Below, piece after piece: positions 34,080 through 42,259 of a stretch of 64,000 nucleotides of DNA. Origin of the DNA: CAXSBR01 sp964236495 (GTDB lineage: Bacteria > Actinomycetota > Actinomycetes > Mycobacteriales > Jatrophihabitantaceae); NCBI GenBank assembly GCA_964236495.1, contig CAXSBR010000002.1:124001-188000 (forward strand). The letters are read 5' to 3'. The number at the start of each line of letters is the position of its first letter. Position 1 is the first letter of the stretch. Under the pieces are notes generated by a model. That model was not told the origin of the DNA and made no database searches. It worked only from the letters and a program-made list of their open reading frames with translations. The position numbers and the translations under genes were made by a program.

Positions 34080-35732
34080 TCAGGCGACCTGCTCGTCGGG
34101 CACGCAGTGCGTCATCACCAGGCCCGACACTGGACGTGAGCCGTTCTTACCCAGGTTCGTCAGCCGCTCGGACTCGGCGTTTGTAAGCGTCTGCGTCTGC
34201 AGCGGCGGCAGTTGGCGCACGTCGTCGGCGCCGATTCCTATTTCCTCGCCGACGCGCCGGCCGAGCTCGTCTTCGATCATGAACAGGTGCCAGATCATGC
34301 GTTCTTGAATGGCACGCTCGCATGAACTCAGCGCGTCCACGAGATTGGCAACCAGGTCGTCCTGCTCCCACGGCTGCGACAGCAGGTAACGCTCACCTGC
34401 CTGGGTGTAGTCGTTCGTGCGCTCAATCCGCTTGCGGGTCAGCCGGCCGGTGATCTCGGGCCCCTGCTCGTCGTGGGTGGGATAGGTTCCCTCGCGTAAA
34501 CCGCCGGTGATCGAGGGTTCGTAGTTGACGTGCGGATTCGCTCCGCTGTTGTCGACGTAGAAAGCCATTTGCCCGTCGCGCTGATTGGTGTGGACCGCAT
34601 TGTTCTTCGGCGCGTTCACCGGCAGCTGCAGGTAGTTCGGACCGACCCGGTGGCGCTGGGTGTCGCTGTAGCTGAATGTGCGCCCGACGAGCATCTTGTC
34701 GTCGCTGAAGTCCAGCCCGTCGACAAGAACGCCGGTACCGAAAGCAATCTGCTCACTCTCGGTGAAGAAGTTGACCGGAGCCCGGTCCAGAACCATTCGT
34801 CCGATCGGCGTCAGCGGGAAGTCGTTCTCCGGCCACACCTTGGTGTCGTCGAGTGGGTCGAAGTCGAGCTCTGGGTGGTCGTGGTCGTCCATGAGCTGGA
34901 CCTGCAACTCCCACTCCGGATACTCGCCACGTTCGATGGCGTCGTACAGATCCTGGGTGTGATGGCCCAGGTTCTGTCCTTGCAGCTCGGCAGCCTGCGC
35001 TGCGGTCAGCGACTGCACACCTTGCTTGGGAATCCAGTGGTACTTGACGAGTTTGGTGTCGCCGGCTGCGTTGATCCACTTGTAGGTATTGACGCCGAAA
35101 CCCTGCTGCGTGCGGTAGCTGGCCGGAATACCGCGCGGGCTAAACACCAGCAGCATCATGTGCATCGCTTCGGGGGTCTGGCTGAAGAAGTCGAAAGCGC
35201 GGTTAGCGGGCTGACGCTCGAAGCTGACCGGATCGGGCTTCTGGGAGTGGATGAAATCGGGGAACTTAACGGCGTCACGGATGAAGAAGACGCCCAGGTT
35301 GTTACCGACGAGGTCCCAATTGCCGTCCTCGGTGTAGAACTTCACCGCGAAGCCGCGCGGATCACGAGCCAGTTCCGAGGAGTCCCGACCGCCGGCCACA
35401 GTCGAGAAGCGCACCGCGACATCGGTCCGCGTGCCTGCCTGCTGGAACAACTTGGCCCGGGTGAAGCCGTCGATGGACTCGTTGCCGAAAGTGCCGTAGG
35501 CCTCGAAATAGCCGAACGCCGTCGCTCCGCGGGCGTGCACCACCCGCTCCGGAATCCGCTCCCGGTCGAAGTGGCTGATCTTTTCCAGGAAGTGGTAGTT
35601 CTCCAGCGTGGCGGGCCCGCGGGCGCCGACCGTGCGCTGGTTCTGGTTGTCATAGATCTGATGGCCCTGCCGGTTGGTCAGAACGGGGCGTTCGTCATCG
35701 ACGGCGGACTGTTGCGACGCGACATCGGTCAT
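34080..35732 (-). CDS. katA: Monofunctional haem catalase
   Basis: Decomposes hydrogen peroxide. The 550-residue protein has the distal His in ERIPERVVHARGATAFGYF, the distal Asn in LVGNNLGVFFIRDAVKFPDFIHSQKP and the proximal haem Tyr in RTFSYSDTQRHRVGPNYLQLPVN. NADPH-type and C-terminal segments are complete. The length places it with the small-subunit catalases. The start is the ATG at 35732 with GAGGAG upstream; longer readings are not conserved. An ankyrin-repeat gene is divergent 235 bp away, a neighbour also seen for catalases elsewhere (ankB-katB in Pseudomonas). Confidence 0.94.
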   Translation of the reverse strand: MTDVASQQSAVDDERPVLTNRQGHQIYDNQNQRTVGARGPATLENYHFLEKISHFDRERIPERVVHARGATAFGYFEAYGTFGNESIDGFTRAKLFQQAGTRTDVAVRFSTVAGGRDSSELARDPRGFAVKFYTEDGNWDLVGNNLGVFFIRDAVKFPDFIHSQKPDPVSFERQPANRAFDFFSQTPEAMHMMLLVFSPRGIPASYRTQQGFGVNTYKWINAAGDTKLVKYHWIPKQGVQSLTAAQAAELQGQNLGHHTQDLYDAIERGEYPEWELQVQLMDDHDHPELDFDPLDDTKVWPENDFPLTPIGRMVLDRAPVNFFTESEQIAFGTGVLVDGLDFSDDKMLVGRTFSYSDTQRHRVGPNYLQLPVNAPKNNAVHTNQRDGQMAFYVDNSGANPHVNYEPSITGGLREGTYPTHDEQGPEITGRLTRKRIERTNDYTQAGERYLLSQPWEQDDLVANLVDALSSCERAIQERMIWHLFMIEDELGRRVGEEIGIGADDVRQLPPLQTQTLTNAESERLTNLGKNGSRPVSGLVMTHCVPDEQVA

Positions 35733-35967
35733 GTGCGGTACTCCTCGGTGTGATGGCCTTCGATACAAGATGATCCGCCGCGGATGTTGTGGACGTTGTG
35801 GGCGTCGCCGTCTTCCGCGCTCACCCACCGCCGTCGAACTGGCGCGCAAAGCCGTGCGGGGGGTTGCGTCCATCTTCGCACGGCCGAGGGTCGACGGACC
35901 GACGCGAGTCCGGAGACTGTAGGCCCTGATCGGTCGTTCGTAGCCTGGCCGTTCGTAAGCTGGGGCA

Positions 35968-36366
35968 GTGCCCGAGCCGCTGACCGCCGACGAACTGGCC
36001 TTCCTCGCCTCGCTGTTCGACGCGGCTCGCGACGGTGACACCGACCTGCTCGCGCGGTCGGTGAACGCAGGCGTGCCGGTGAACCTCACCAACTCCAGTG
36101 GCGACACGCTTCTCATGCTCGCCGCTTACCACGTGCACGCCGACGCCGTCACGGTGTTGCTCGCCCACGGCGCCGACGTCGAGCGCGTGAACGATCGCGG
36201 CCAGACGGCCTTGGGTGCTGCGGTGTTCCGGCAGTCGGCGCCCATTGTGACCGCGCTGCTCGATGCCGGGGCCGATCCGTACGGCGGTGGCCGGACGGCC
36301 GTCGAGCTGGCGACGTTCTTCGAGCTACCAGAGATGCTGACGCTGTTGAACCGCGTTGGGGCTTGA
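35968..36366 (+). CDS. Ankyrin-repeat protein next to catalase
   Basis: A 132-residue protein with about three ankyrin repeats: DAARDGDTDLLARSVNAGVPVNLTNSSGDTLLMLAAYH, then ADAVTVLLAHGADVERVNDRGQTALGAAVF, then SAPIVTALLDAGADPYGGGRTAVELATFFE. All have the TxLxxAA and GAD turns. GTG start. In Pseudomonas an ankyrin protein supports catalase activity, probably as a periplasmic scaffold, but this one has no signal peptide, so a cytoplasmic role is more likely. Divergent from katA; the shared intergenic region probably holds both promoters. Confidence 0.88.
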   Translation: MPEPLTADELAFLASLFDAARDGDTDLLARSVNAGVPVNLTNSSGDTLLMLAAYHVHADAVTVLLAHGADVERVNDRGQTALGAAVFRQSAPIVTALLDAGADPYGGGRTAVELATFFELPEMLTLLNRVGA

Positions 36367-36456
36367 CCAGTTACCTTCGCCGGCTGAAGAGGTACGACAC
36401 TGCCGACGAGGTAAGAGCCCTCGCCCGGGAGGATGCTCGCCTCGCCTGCGGCCGGA

Positions 36457-36515
36457 GTTGTGGATATCCACCGGTCGCCACGCAGCCACCGAAGCGGCCG
36501 GTGGATCTCCACAAC
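36457..36515. repeat. 18-bp inverted repeat (one mismatch) between convergent genes
   Basis: GTTGTGGATATCCACCGG (36457-36474) pairs with CCGGTGGATCTCCACAAC (36498-36515) with one mismatch around a 23-nt spacer. It lies between the convergent ankyrin and aldo/keto reductase genes, so a bidirectional terminator is plausible. The left arm also contains a 12-bp perfect palindrome, GTGGATATCCAC. Confidence 0.6.
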
Positions 36516-36536
36516 CGCTGACCCGCGCGTGCCCGG

Positions 36537-37409
36537 CTACTGGTGGACGCTGCTGGCGAGTTCGGCGATGTCGTCGGCAGACAGGTTGACGTCGGCGACC
36601 TTCATGTTCTCATCCAGATGCGCGACGCTCGAGGTGCCCGGGATGAGCAGCACGTTGTCACGGTGGGCCAGCAGCCAGGCCAGACCTACCTGGGCGGGTG
36701 TGGCGCCGACCCGCTCCGCAACAGCCTGTACGGCGGGGTTGTCAATGACCTTCGGCATCTGCGGGAACGCAGAGCCCAGCGGGAAGTACGGCACATAGGC
36801 GATGCCGGCGTCGTGGCAGAGGTCCAGTACGTCGGCGTCGGACTGGTCGACGAGGCTGAACGCGTTCTGTACGCACACGATGTCGGCCTGCGCGATGGCC
36901 TGTTCGACCTGGGCCCGGCTTGCGGTCGAGATGCCTACGCCGGCGATCTTTCCCTCCTCGCGCAGCGCAACCATCTCGGCCAACTGGTCCTCCAGCGGTA
37001 CCCGCTGGTCAGCCGGGTGCTCGTGTTCGTCCATCCGGCGCAGATTTACCGCTGCGAGCCGATCGGTGCCCAGACTGCGCAGGTTGTCCTCGACCGCCGA
37101 GCGCAGCTGCTCGGGCCGCTGGCCCGGCAACCACGCGCCCTTGTCGTCGCGGAACGCGCCCACCTTGGACACCAACGCCAGGCCTTCGGGGTACGGGTGC
37201 AGTGCTTCGCGGATCAGCTCGTTGGAGACGTCAGGTCCGTAGAACTGCGCGGTGTCGATGTGATCGACGCCCAGTTCTACTGCCCGGCGGAGCACGGCTA
37301 TCGCTGCGTCGTGATCGCGTGGTGGACCCAGCACCCCCGGTCCGGGAAGCTGCATCGCGCCGAAGCCGATGCGTTGAATGGGAAGCGATCCGAGGTTGTA
37401 CGTATTCAT
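36537..37409 (-). CDS. Aldo/keto reductase
   Basis: NADPH-dependent carbonyl reductase of the AKR superfamily with a TIM barrel, 290 residues. Visible are RIGFGAMQLPGPG, the catalytic Asp and Tyr in VDHIDTAQFYGPDVS, the Lys in LVSKVG, His replaced by the usual NLRRMDEHEH region, GISTASRAQVEQA, and VQNAFSLVDQ. Coenzyme-binding ends with LLIPGTSSVAHLDENM. The ATG at 37409 is preferred; a GTG six codons upstream is possible. Substrate unknown. Convergent with the ankyrin gene. Confidence 0.9.
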   Translation of the reverse strand: MNTYNLGSLPIQRIGFGAMQLPGPGVLGPPRDHDAAIAVLRRAVELGVDHIDTAQFYGPDVSNELIREALHPYPEGLALVSKVGAFRDDKGAWLPGQRPEQLRSAVEDNLRSLGTDRLAAVNLRRMDEHEHPADQRVPLEDQLAEMVALREEGKIAGVGISTASRAQVEQAIAQADIVCVQNAFSLVDQSDADVLDLCHDAGIAYVPYFPLGSAFPQMPKVIDNPAVQAVAERVGATPAQVGLAWLLAHRDNVLLIPGTSSVAHLDENMKVADVNLSADDIAELASSVHQ

Positions 37410-37511
37410 GTCATCGACGTTAGCCACACCCGCCGAAGCACTGTTCGGCAGGCTCGAACCCGGACGTGGCGATCCACGACCACGTGGCCTCCGGTGGTGT
37501 CCCGACGACGT

Positions 37512-39473
37512 TCAGCAGACCTCGGCGAGCCGGCTGGTGCTACCCGGCGACGCGAGCGCTGCAGTGAGGAACGACGTCACCGTCGAGAGCAGCTGCGCCC
37601 GTGCGGCGTGGGAGCGGTACTCATGTCCCTCGCCGGCCAGCTCGAGGTATTCCACCGGCCGGTCCAGCGCGCGCAGTGCCGTCACGATCTGGCGAGCTTC
37701 GTTGATCGGGACATTGGTGTCCAGCTCGCCGTGGACGACCAGCAGCGGCGCGTCGATGCAGGCGGCGCTGCGTAACGGCGAGAGGTCCTCCAATAGTGCC
37801 CGATCGTGCCGCGGATCGCCGTACTTGGTGATGGCTGCGTCGGCGATCCAGGGCTCCGTGTCGCGGTAGAACGTCAGCAGATCCGACATGCCGCAGATGT
37901 CGACGCCCGCGGCGAACAGCTCCGGGTAGCGAACCAGCGCCGCCAGGGTGAGATAGCCGCCATAGGACCGGCCGGTGACGGCCACCCGAGCCGGATCGGC
38001 GATGCCGGCGTCGACGAGATAGGACACGCAGGAGCGGACGTCCTCGATGCCGGCGTAGCGGCCGTACCGATCGTCAGCATGGGCGAAGGTGCGCCCGAAG
38101 CCCGTCGATCCCCGCACGTTGGGCGCGAACACAGTGAACCCGGCCGCGGCCAGGCCTTGGTGGTTGGGCGAGAACACCGGGCGCTCCTGCGCCTCCGGTC
38201 CGCCGTGGAAGGCGAGCACCACCGGCCCAGGCGGCGCACCCGCGACCCGATAGAGCCAGCCGGTCAGCGGCAGCCCGTCGGCTGCCAGAAAGCGGTGCAG
38301 CTCGGGCGCGAGCAGACCGGGCGGTACAGCCGGTGCTTCGGTGATCGGCGTCCAGCGCAGGCCGGCGCGGTCGAGATGCCACAGCCGTCGGGGCGACAAC
38401 GACCCTTCGACGGTGACGACCAGACCGCGCCCGTCGCGGGCCAGCACGCAGCTGCTGACGACTTCGCCCGGGAGATCGGGCACCGGCTGCCGCCGTCCTG
38501 TGGCGGTGTCGAGCAGCTCGATCTCGCTACGGCCGTCGACGTTCCACACCAGCGCCAGCACGGTGCCTGCGTCGTCGGCGTCGATCAGTTCCAGTTCGGC
38601 GTCGCGCCGTTCGGCCAGGATGCCGACCTCGCCGCGCGTTCCGTCTGAATGCACGGATACGGCAGCCAGAGCGGCTCGAGGCCGGCCGGCGTCGGTGATC
38701 AAGTAGGCGACGCAGGCGCTGGCGTTGTGCGCGTCGTCTGCGTGCGCGCTGTCAGCAGTGAGTTCGGCAAGATCTACGGCCTCAGCGTCGGCGGCGAGCG
38801 CGGGCCGCGCGGATCTCGGCAGTGGCCGCAGTAGCCCGAAGTCCGTCGATCCGGTGCCCGGATAGGGCAGCAGCGGATGGTCGGAGTCGAGGCGGCGGTC
38901 GAGGGTGACGCAGAAGTGGGCACCGCGGGTCCCGTCACGCAGCAGGAGAAAACGCTCGTCGGCGGAGACGTCCAGTACGTGCACCAGGCCGCCTCGGGCT
39001 ACCGGTTCCGAGGCGCCGGTGTCGGGATCGACCAGCTCGCACCGGCTCACGCCGTCGGCGTCGGAGGGCGGCATGGACACCACGAAGCGGCGCCCGGACC
39101 GTACCCACGGCCCCAGCGTGGCGTGCTGCGACGGACCGCCGGCCACGATCTGCGCATCCGAGCCGTCGGGGCGCACGATCCACACCTGCGTCCGAACGCC
39201 CCCGCCCACAGCGACTGCAACCGACACCCACTGTCCGTCAGCCGACCAGCGCACGCCCACGACGGGGTCCTCGCTCAGCGTCAGCACCCGGGCCGGGCCC
39301 GCGTCCGGTCCGGCCACGTCGGTAACCGGCTGCACCCACAACTCAGGGTGGCCGCGACGGTCGCTGAGGTAGGCCACGGCCGCACCGTCGGGCGACAGCG
39401 CCGGAGCCCAGCTCGCCCAGCATCCGACGAGCGCGGCTACGAAGTCGTACGTCATGTGCGCGGAGGTATCCAT
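37512..39473 (-). CDS. S9 family (prolyl oligopeptidase-type) serine peptidase
   Basis: Predicted cytoplasmic oligopeptidase or acylaminoacyl-peptidase. Of 653 residues, about 1-390 form a beta-propeller with repeated blades (ALSPDGAAVAYLSDRRG, VRWSADGQWVSVAV), and the C-terminal 250 form an alpha/beta-hydrolase. The catalytic Ser is in VAVTGRSYGGYLTLAAL (GRSYGG), Asp in VVHGELDTNVPINEA and His in ELAGEGHEYRS. The oxyanion region is HGGPEAQERPVFSPNHQGLA. Start at ATG 39473 with a second Met at codon 7. Confidence 0.92.
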   Translation of the reverse strand: MDTSAHMTYDFVAALVGCWASWAPALSPDGAAVAYLSDRRGHPELWVQPVTDVAGPDAGPARVLTLSEDPVVGVRWSADGQWVSVAVAVGGGVRTQVWIVRPDGSDAQIVAGGPSQHATLGPWVRSGRRFVVSMPPSDADGVSRCELVDPDTGASEPVARGGLVHVLDVSADERFLLLRDGTRGAHFCVTLDRRLDSDHPLLPYPGTGSTDFGLLRPLPRSARPALAADAEAVDLAELTADSAHADDAHNASACVAYLITDAGRPRAALAAVSVHSDGTRGEVGILAERRDAELELIDADDAGTVLALVWNVDGRSEIELLDTATGRRQPVPDLPGEVVSSCVLARDGRGLVVTVEGSLSPRRLWHLDRAGLRWTPITEAPAVPPGLLAPELHRFLAADGLPLTGWLYRVAGAPPGPVVLAFHGGPEAQERPVFSPNHQGLAAAGFTVFAPNVRGSTGFGRTFAHADDRYGRYAGIEDVRSCVSYLVDAGIADPARVAVTGRSYGGYLTLAALVRYPELFAAGVDICGMSDLLTFYRDTEPWIADAAITKYGDPRHDRALLEDLSPLRSAACIDAPLLVVHGELDTNVPINEARQIVTALRALDRPVEYLELAGEGHEYRSHAARAQLLSTVTSFLTAALASPGSTSRLAEVC

Positions 39474-39606
39474 CTCGTCGATCTAGTCGGCAGTGCGGTC
39501 CGGTGTCTAAGCACTCCGGACCTCATTCGTTCGTCGCTTCGACCTCGAGCCGTCTCGGGGCCAGCATCGCCGCGGCAAACGGATGCGATGCCGGCACGGC
39601 TACAGC

Positions 39607-42153
39607 TCAGAAGCTGTCCGGAGTGGGGCCGAGTATCCAGGTGTCTTTGGCACCGCCGCCACGCGAGGAGTTCACGATCATTGTGCCCGCCGAACCCACC
39701 CGGGTCAGTGCGAGATCGGCCACCACCGCCTCGTCTTCTGCAATCCCGTGCAGGTAGACGAACGCGCGCAGATCGACATGCCGCGGCTCGAGGCCGGTGC
39801 TGGTGAGCGTGGGATGCGTGGACAGATTGACCACTTCCTGGGCTATCCAGCGGGCGGGGTCCTCGGCGATCTCCGCCCGCCGCGAGTCGAGCTCCGCGAC
39901 GCTGGCCACCGGACCGATCAGCACTCCGCCGCCGCCGTAGCCGTCGACGGGTTTGGTGACGAGGCTGCCCAACCGGTCCAGCACGGCAGCGCGCTCGTCA
40001 GGATCGGCGCAGCGGTAGGTCGGCACCGGGTCCAGCAGCGGCCGCTCGCCCAAGTAATAGGCGATCAGGTCGGGCAGCCAGACGTACATGCTCTTGTCGT
40101 CGGCCACGCCGTTGCCCGGCGCGTTGGCGATCGCCACCGACCCCCAGCCGGCGGCCTGCATCACCTCCGCGCCGATGGCTCGCCCGGCGGTGTTCTTCAT
40201 CAGCGGCAGCTCGACGTCCAGGCGCAGATAGATGACGTCGACCCGACGCCCGCGCGCGGTCACTGCCCCGGTGCGCACGTCGAGGTCGTCGGGTGTGGTG
40301 AGGATGAAGCCGCCGCGCTCGGCCAACATCCGGTGCTCGAACCAGGCTGAGTTCTCGGGCCCGTCGGACAGCAGCGCGATCACCGGATCGGTCACAGCGG
40401 TGCACCGGGCCAGCCCGCTGCGCAGCAGACCGGGCGCGGTGTGGGCGGGCAGCAACTCCGGCGGCCGCGGCAGGTCGGGCATGACGGCGTCGAGGAGTTG
40501 CCGGCTGGCGATGCCGTAGGCCGCACCGGAGGGCACCCGCGCGTTGTCCTCGAGCACGCGCCAGCCCGCGGTCTCGTCGCGCACCAGATCGAAGCCGATG
40601 ACGGTCGCGCGTACCGCTCCACGAGGCAACATCCGGCCTTCGTCGCGCCAGCCCGGCGACTCGTAGACGGTAGCGGCGGGCAGCACGCCGTCGCGCACCA
40701 CCTCGCCCGGACCGTAGACGTCGCGCAGGAACATCTCGATCGTGCGCGCGCGCTGAATCAGGCCGCGCTTGAGCCCGCGCCACTCGTGGGCGGGAATGAC
40801 CCGGGGCATCAGGTCCACCTGGAAGGGCCGCTGCGCGCCTTCCACGCCGAAGGTCATGCCAGCGCCCGCGGCCCAGCGGTCACGTTCGTCGAGGCGCTCG
40901 CGCAGCAGGTCGGGCCCGATCCGGTCGGTCGCCGAGAACAGCTCGCGATACAGCGGCCGGACGGTGGAACCGTCGGTGAAGGCTTCGTCGCTGAGGCTCC
41001 AGTCGTAGTCGCCGTCCTTGGCAGGCGTCGGCGCCTGTCCCGCGGTGGTGTTCTGGGTTTCTGACACCACCTGCTGCACGACGTCGGACAGCCGGCCGCG
41101 CTCGGCCAGCGCCGCGCGCTGCCGGTCAGCAGAATTGCCGCGTGCCAGCGTCGCCTCGGCCAGTTCGGACACCACGTCCCAGTCCCCCAGCTCCTCCAAC
41201 TGCGGACGGACCCGCGCCACCAGCGCGCGAATGACCTCCGCTGCCGGCCGGGGCTCAGGCCGGGGGCCGTCGTCGAGCAGCGGACCGATCAGACCGCTGC
41301 GGGCCGCGCGCCACATCGCGGCGCGGTGCAGCGGCAGAGCGAGGTCGACGAAAGGCTGGTCGGCTTCGACGGCACAGGCAGCCGCCGCGACGAGCGCCCG
41401 GAACAGCCCGGCGATGAGGATGGCGTCGTCGACGATCGGGCAGGCGTCGCACACCCGCAGCTCCAGCGTCGGTACGTGCGCCGACGGCCGCACGTCGAAG
41501 TAGGCCATCTTCTTGTCGGTGATGACGCCCGAGCGGATCAGGTCGGCCAGCAGCCGGTCGTACTCGTCGGCCGATTGCAACCGACCGGTCATGCCCGAGG
41601 TGGGCCAGCGCTGCCAGATGATCGAGCGCATGCTCGAGTAGCCGGTGTCCGAGCCGTGCCACATCGGCGAACTGGCCGACAGCGCCAGCAGCGCAGGCAG
41701 GTCCCGGCTCAGACGCTGTGCGATCTGCACGGCCAGATCGCGGCTGGGCACTCCGACGTGCACCTGCGTGCCGCAAATCAACTGCTCGTCGACCAGTAGC
41801 CGGTAGTCCTCCTGCATACGGGCGAACCGGCCGCTGCTGGTGAGTTCGAAATCGTCGGCCGACGACAGCGGCGCCGTGCCCACCGCGGCGATGCCCAGCC
41901 CTTCCCGGGAGGCGACTTCGACGACCTGCCGGCGACGTTCGACGATCTCGGCGCGCAGCTCGCTCAGCGACGCACACACCGCGGTGTTGGTCTCCACCGT
42001 GGTGCGCTGCAGCTCGGAGGAGAAGTTCTCGACGGGCAGCTGCGCTAGCAGCGCGCGGGCACGGCCGGCGAGCCGGAAGGTCTGCAGGTCGATCAGGTGC
42101 AGTTCCTCCTCGACGCCCAGTGAGAATGGTCCCGCCGGCGTCGCCATGGGCAC
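39607..42153 (-). CDS. Fusion of YbdK-type carboxylate-amine ligase and circularly permuted ATP-grasp
   Basis: A predicted peptide-bond-forming enzyme of unknown product, 848 residues. Residues about 8-370 are a GCS2 glutamate-cysteine ligase-like domain: FSLGVEEELHLID, SSELQRTTVETNT, GTQVHVGVPSR and PTLELRVCDAC. Residues about 410-848 are a circularly permuted type 2 ATP-grasp domain: GMTFGVEGAQRPFQVDLMPRVI, GFDLVRDETAGWRVLEDNARVPSGAAYG, the IYLRLDVE region and LVTKPVDGYGGGGVLIG for ATP binding. Both enzymes normally occur as neighbouring genes; here one polypeptide carries both. No partner transglutaminase-like or alpha-E gene adjoins. Confidence 0.88.
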   Translation of the reverse strand: MPMATPAGPFSLGVEEELHLIDLQTFRLAGRARALLAQLPVENFSSELQRTTVETNTAVCASLSELRAEIVERRRQVVEVASREGLGIAAVGTAPLSSADDFELTSSGRFARMQEDYRLLVDEQLICGTQVHVGVPSRDLAVQIAQRLSRDLPALLALSASSPMWHGSDTGYSSMRSIIWQRWPTSGMTGRLQSADEYDRLLADLIRSGVITDKKMAYFDVRPSAHVPTLELRVCDACPIVDDAILIAGLFRALVAAAACAVEADQPFVDLALPLHRAAMWRAARSGLIGPLLDDGPRPEPRPAAEVIRALVARVRPQLEELGDWDVVSELAEATLARGNSADRQRAALAERGRLSDVVQQVVSETQNTTAGQAPTPAKDGDYDWSLSDEAFTDGSTVRPLYRELFSATDRIGPDLLRERLDERDRWAAGAGMTFGVEGAQRPFQVDLMPRVIPAHEWRGLKRGLIQRARTIEMFLRDVYGPGEVVRDGVLPAATVYESPGWRDEGRMLPRGAVRATVIGFDLVRDETAGWRVLEDNARVPSGAAYGIASRQLLDAVMPDLPRPPELLPAHTAPGLLRSGLARCTAVTDPVIALLSDGPENSAWFEHRMLAERGGFILTTPDDLDVRTGAVTARGRRVDVIYLRLDVELPLMKNTAGRAIGAEVMQAAGWGSVAIANAPGNGVADDKSMYVWLPDLIAYYLGERPLLDPVPTYRCADPDERAAVLDRLGSLVTKPVDGYGGGGVLIGPVASVAELDSRRAEIAEDPARWIAQEVVNLSTHPTLTSTGLEPRHVDLRAFVYLHGIAEDEAVVADLALTRVGSAGTMIVNSSRGGGAKDTWILGPTPDSF

Positions 42154-42259
42154 ACGCTAGGACCGCTGTGTTGCAGGCGCGTGTCCGGCCCCCCTGATGC
42201 TCCCGCTCACGGTGCAGCTCGCGGGCTCGGTCAGCCCAGGCGCCGTCGTCAACTGAGGT

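Noticed and set aside
36457..36474. DnaA-box-like TGTGGATAT suggesting a replication origin
   Set aside because: A single imperfect match inside an inverted repeat, with no AT-rich region or dnaA/dnaN genes.
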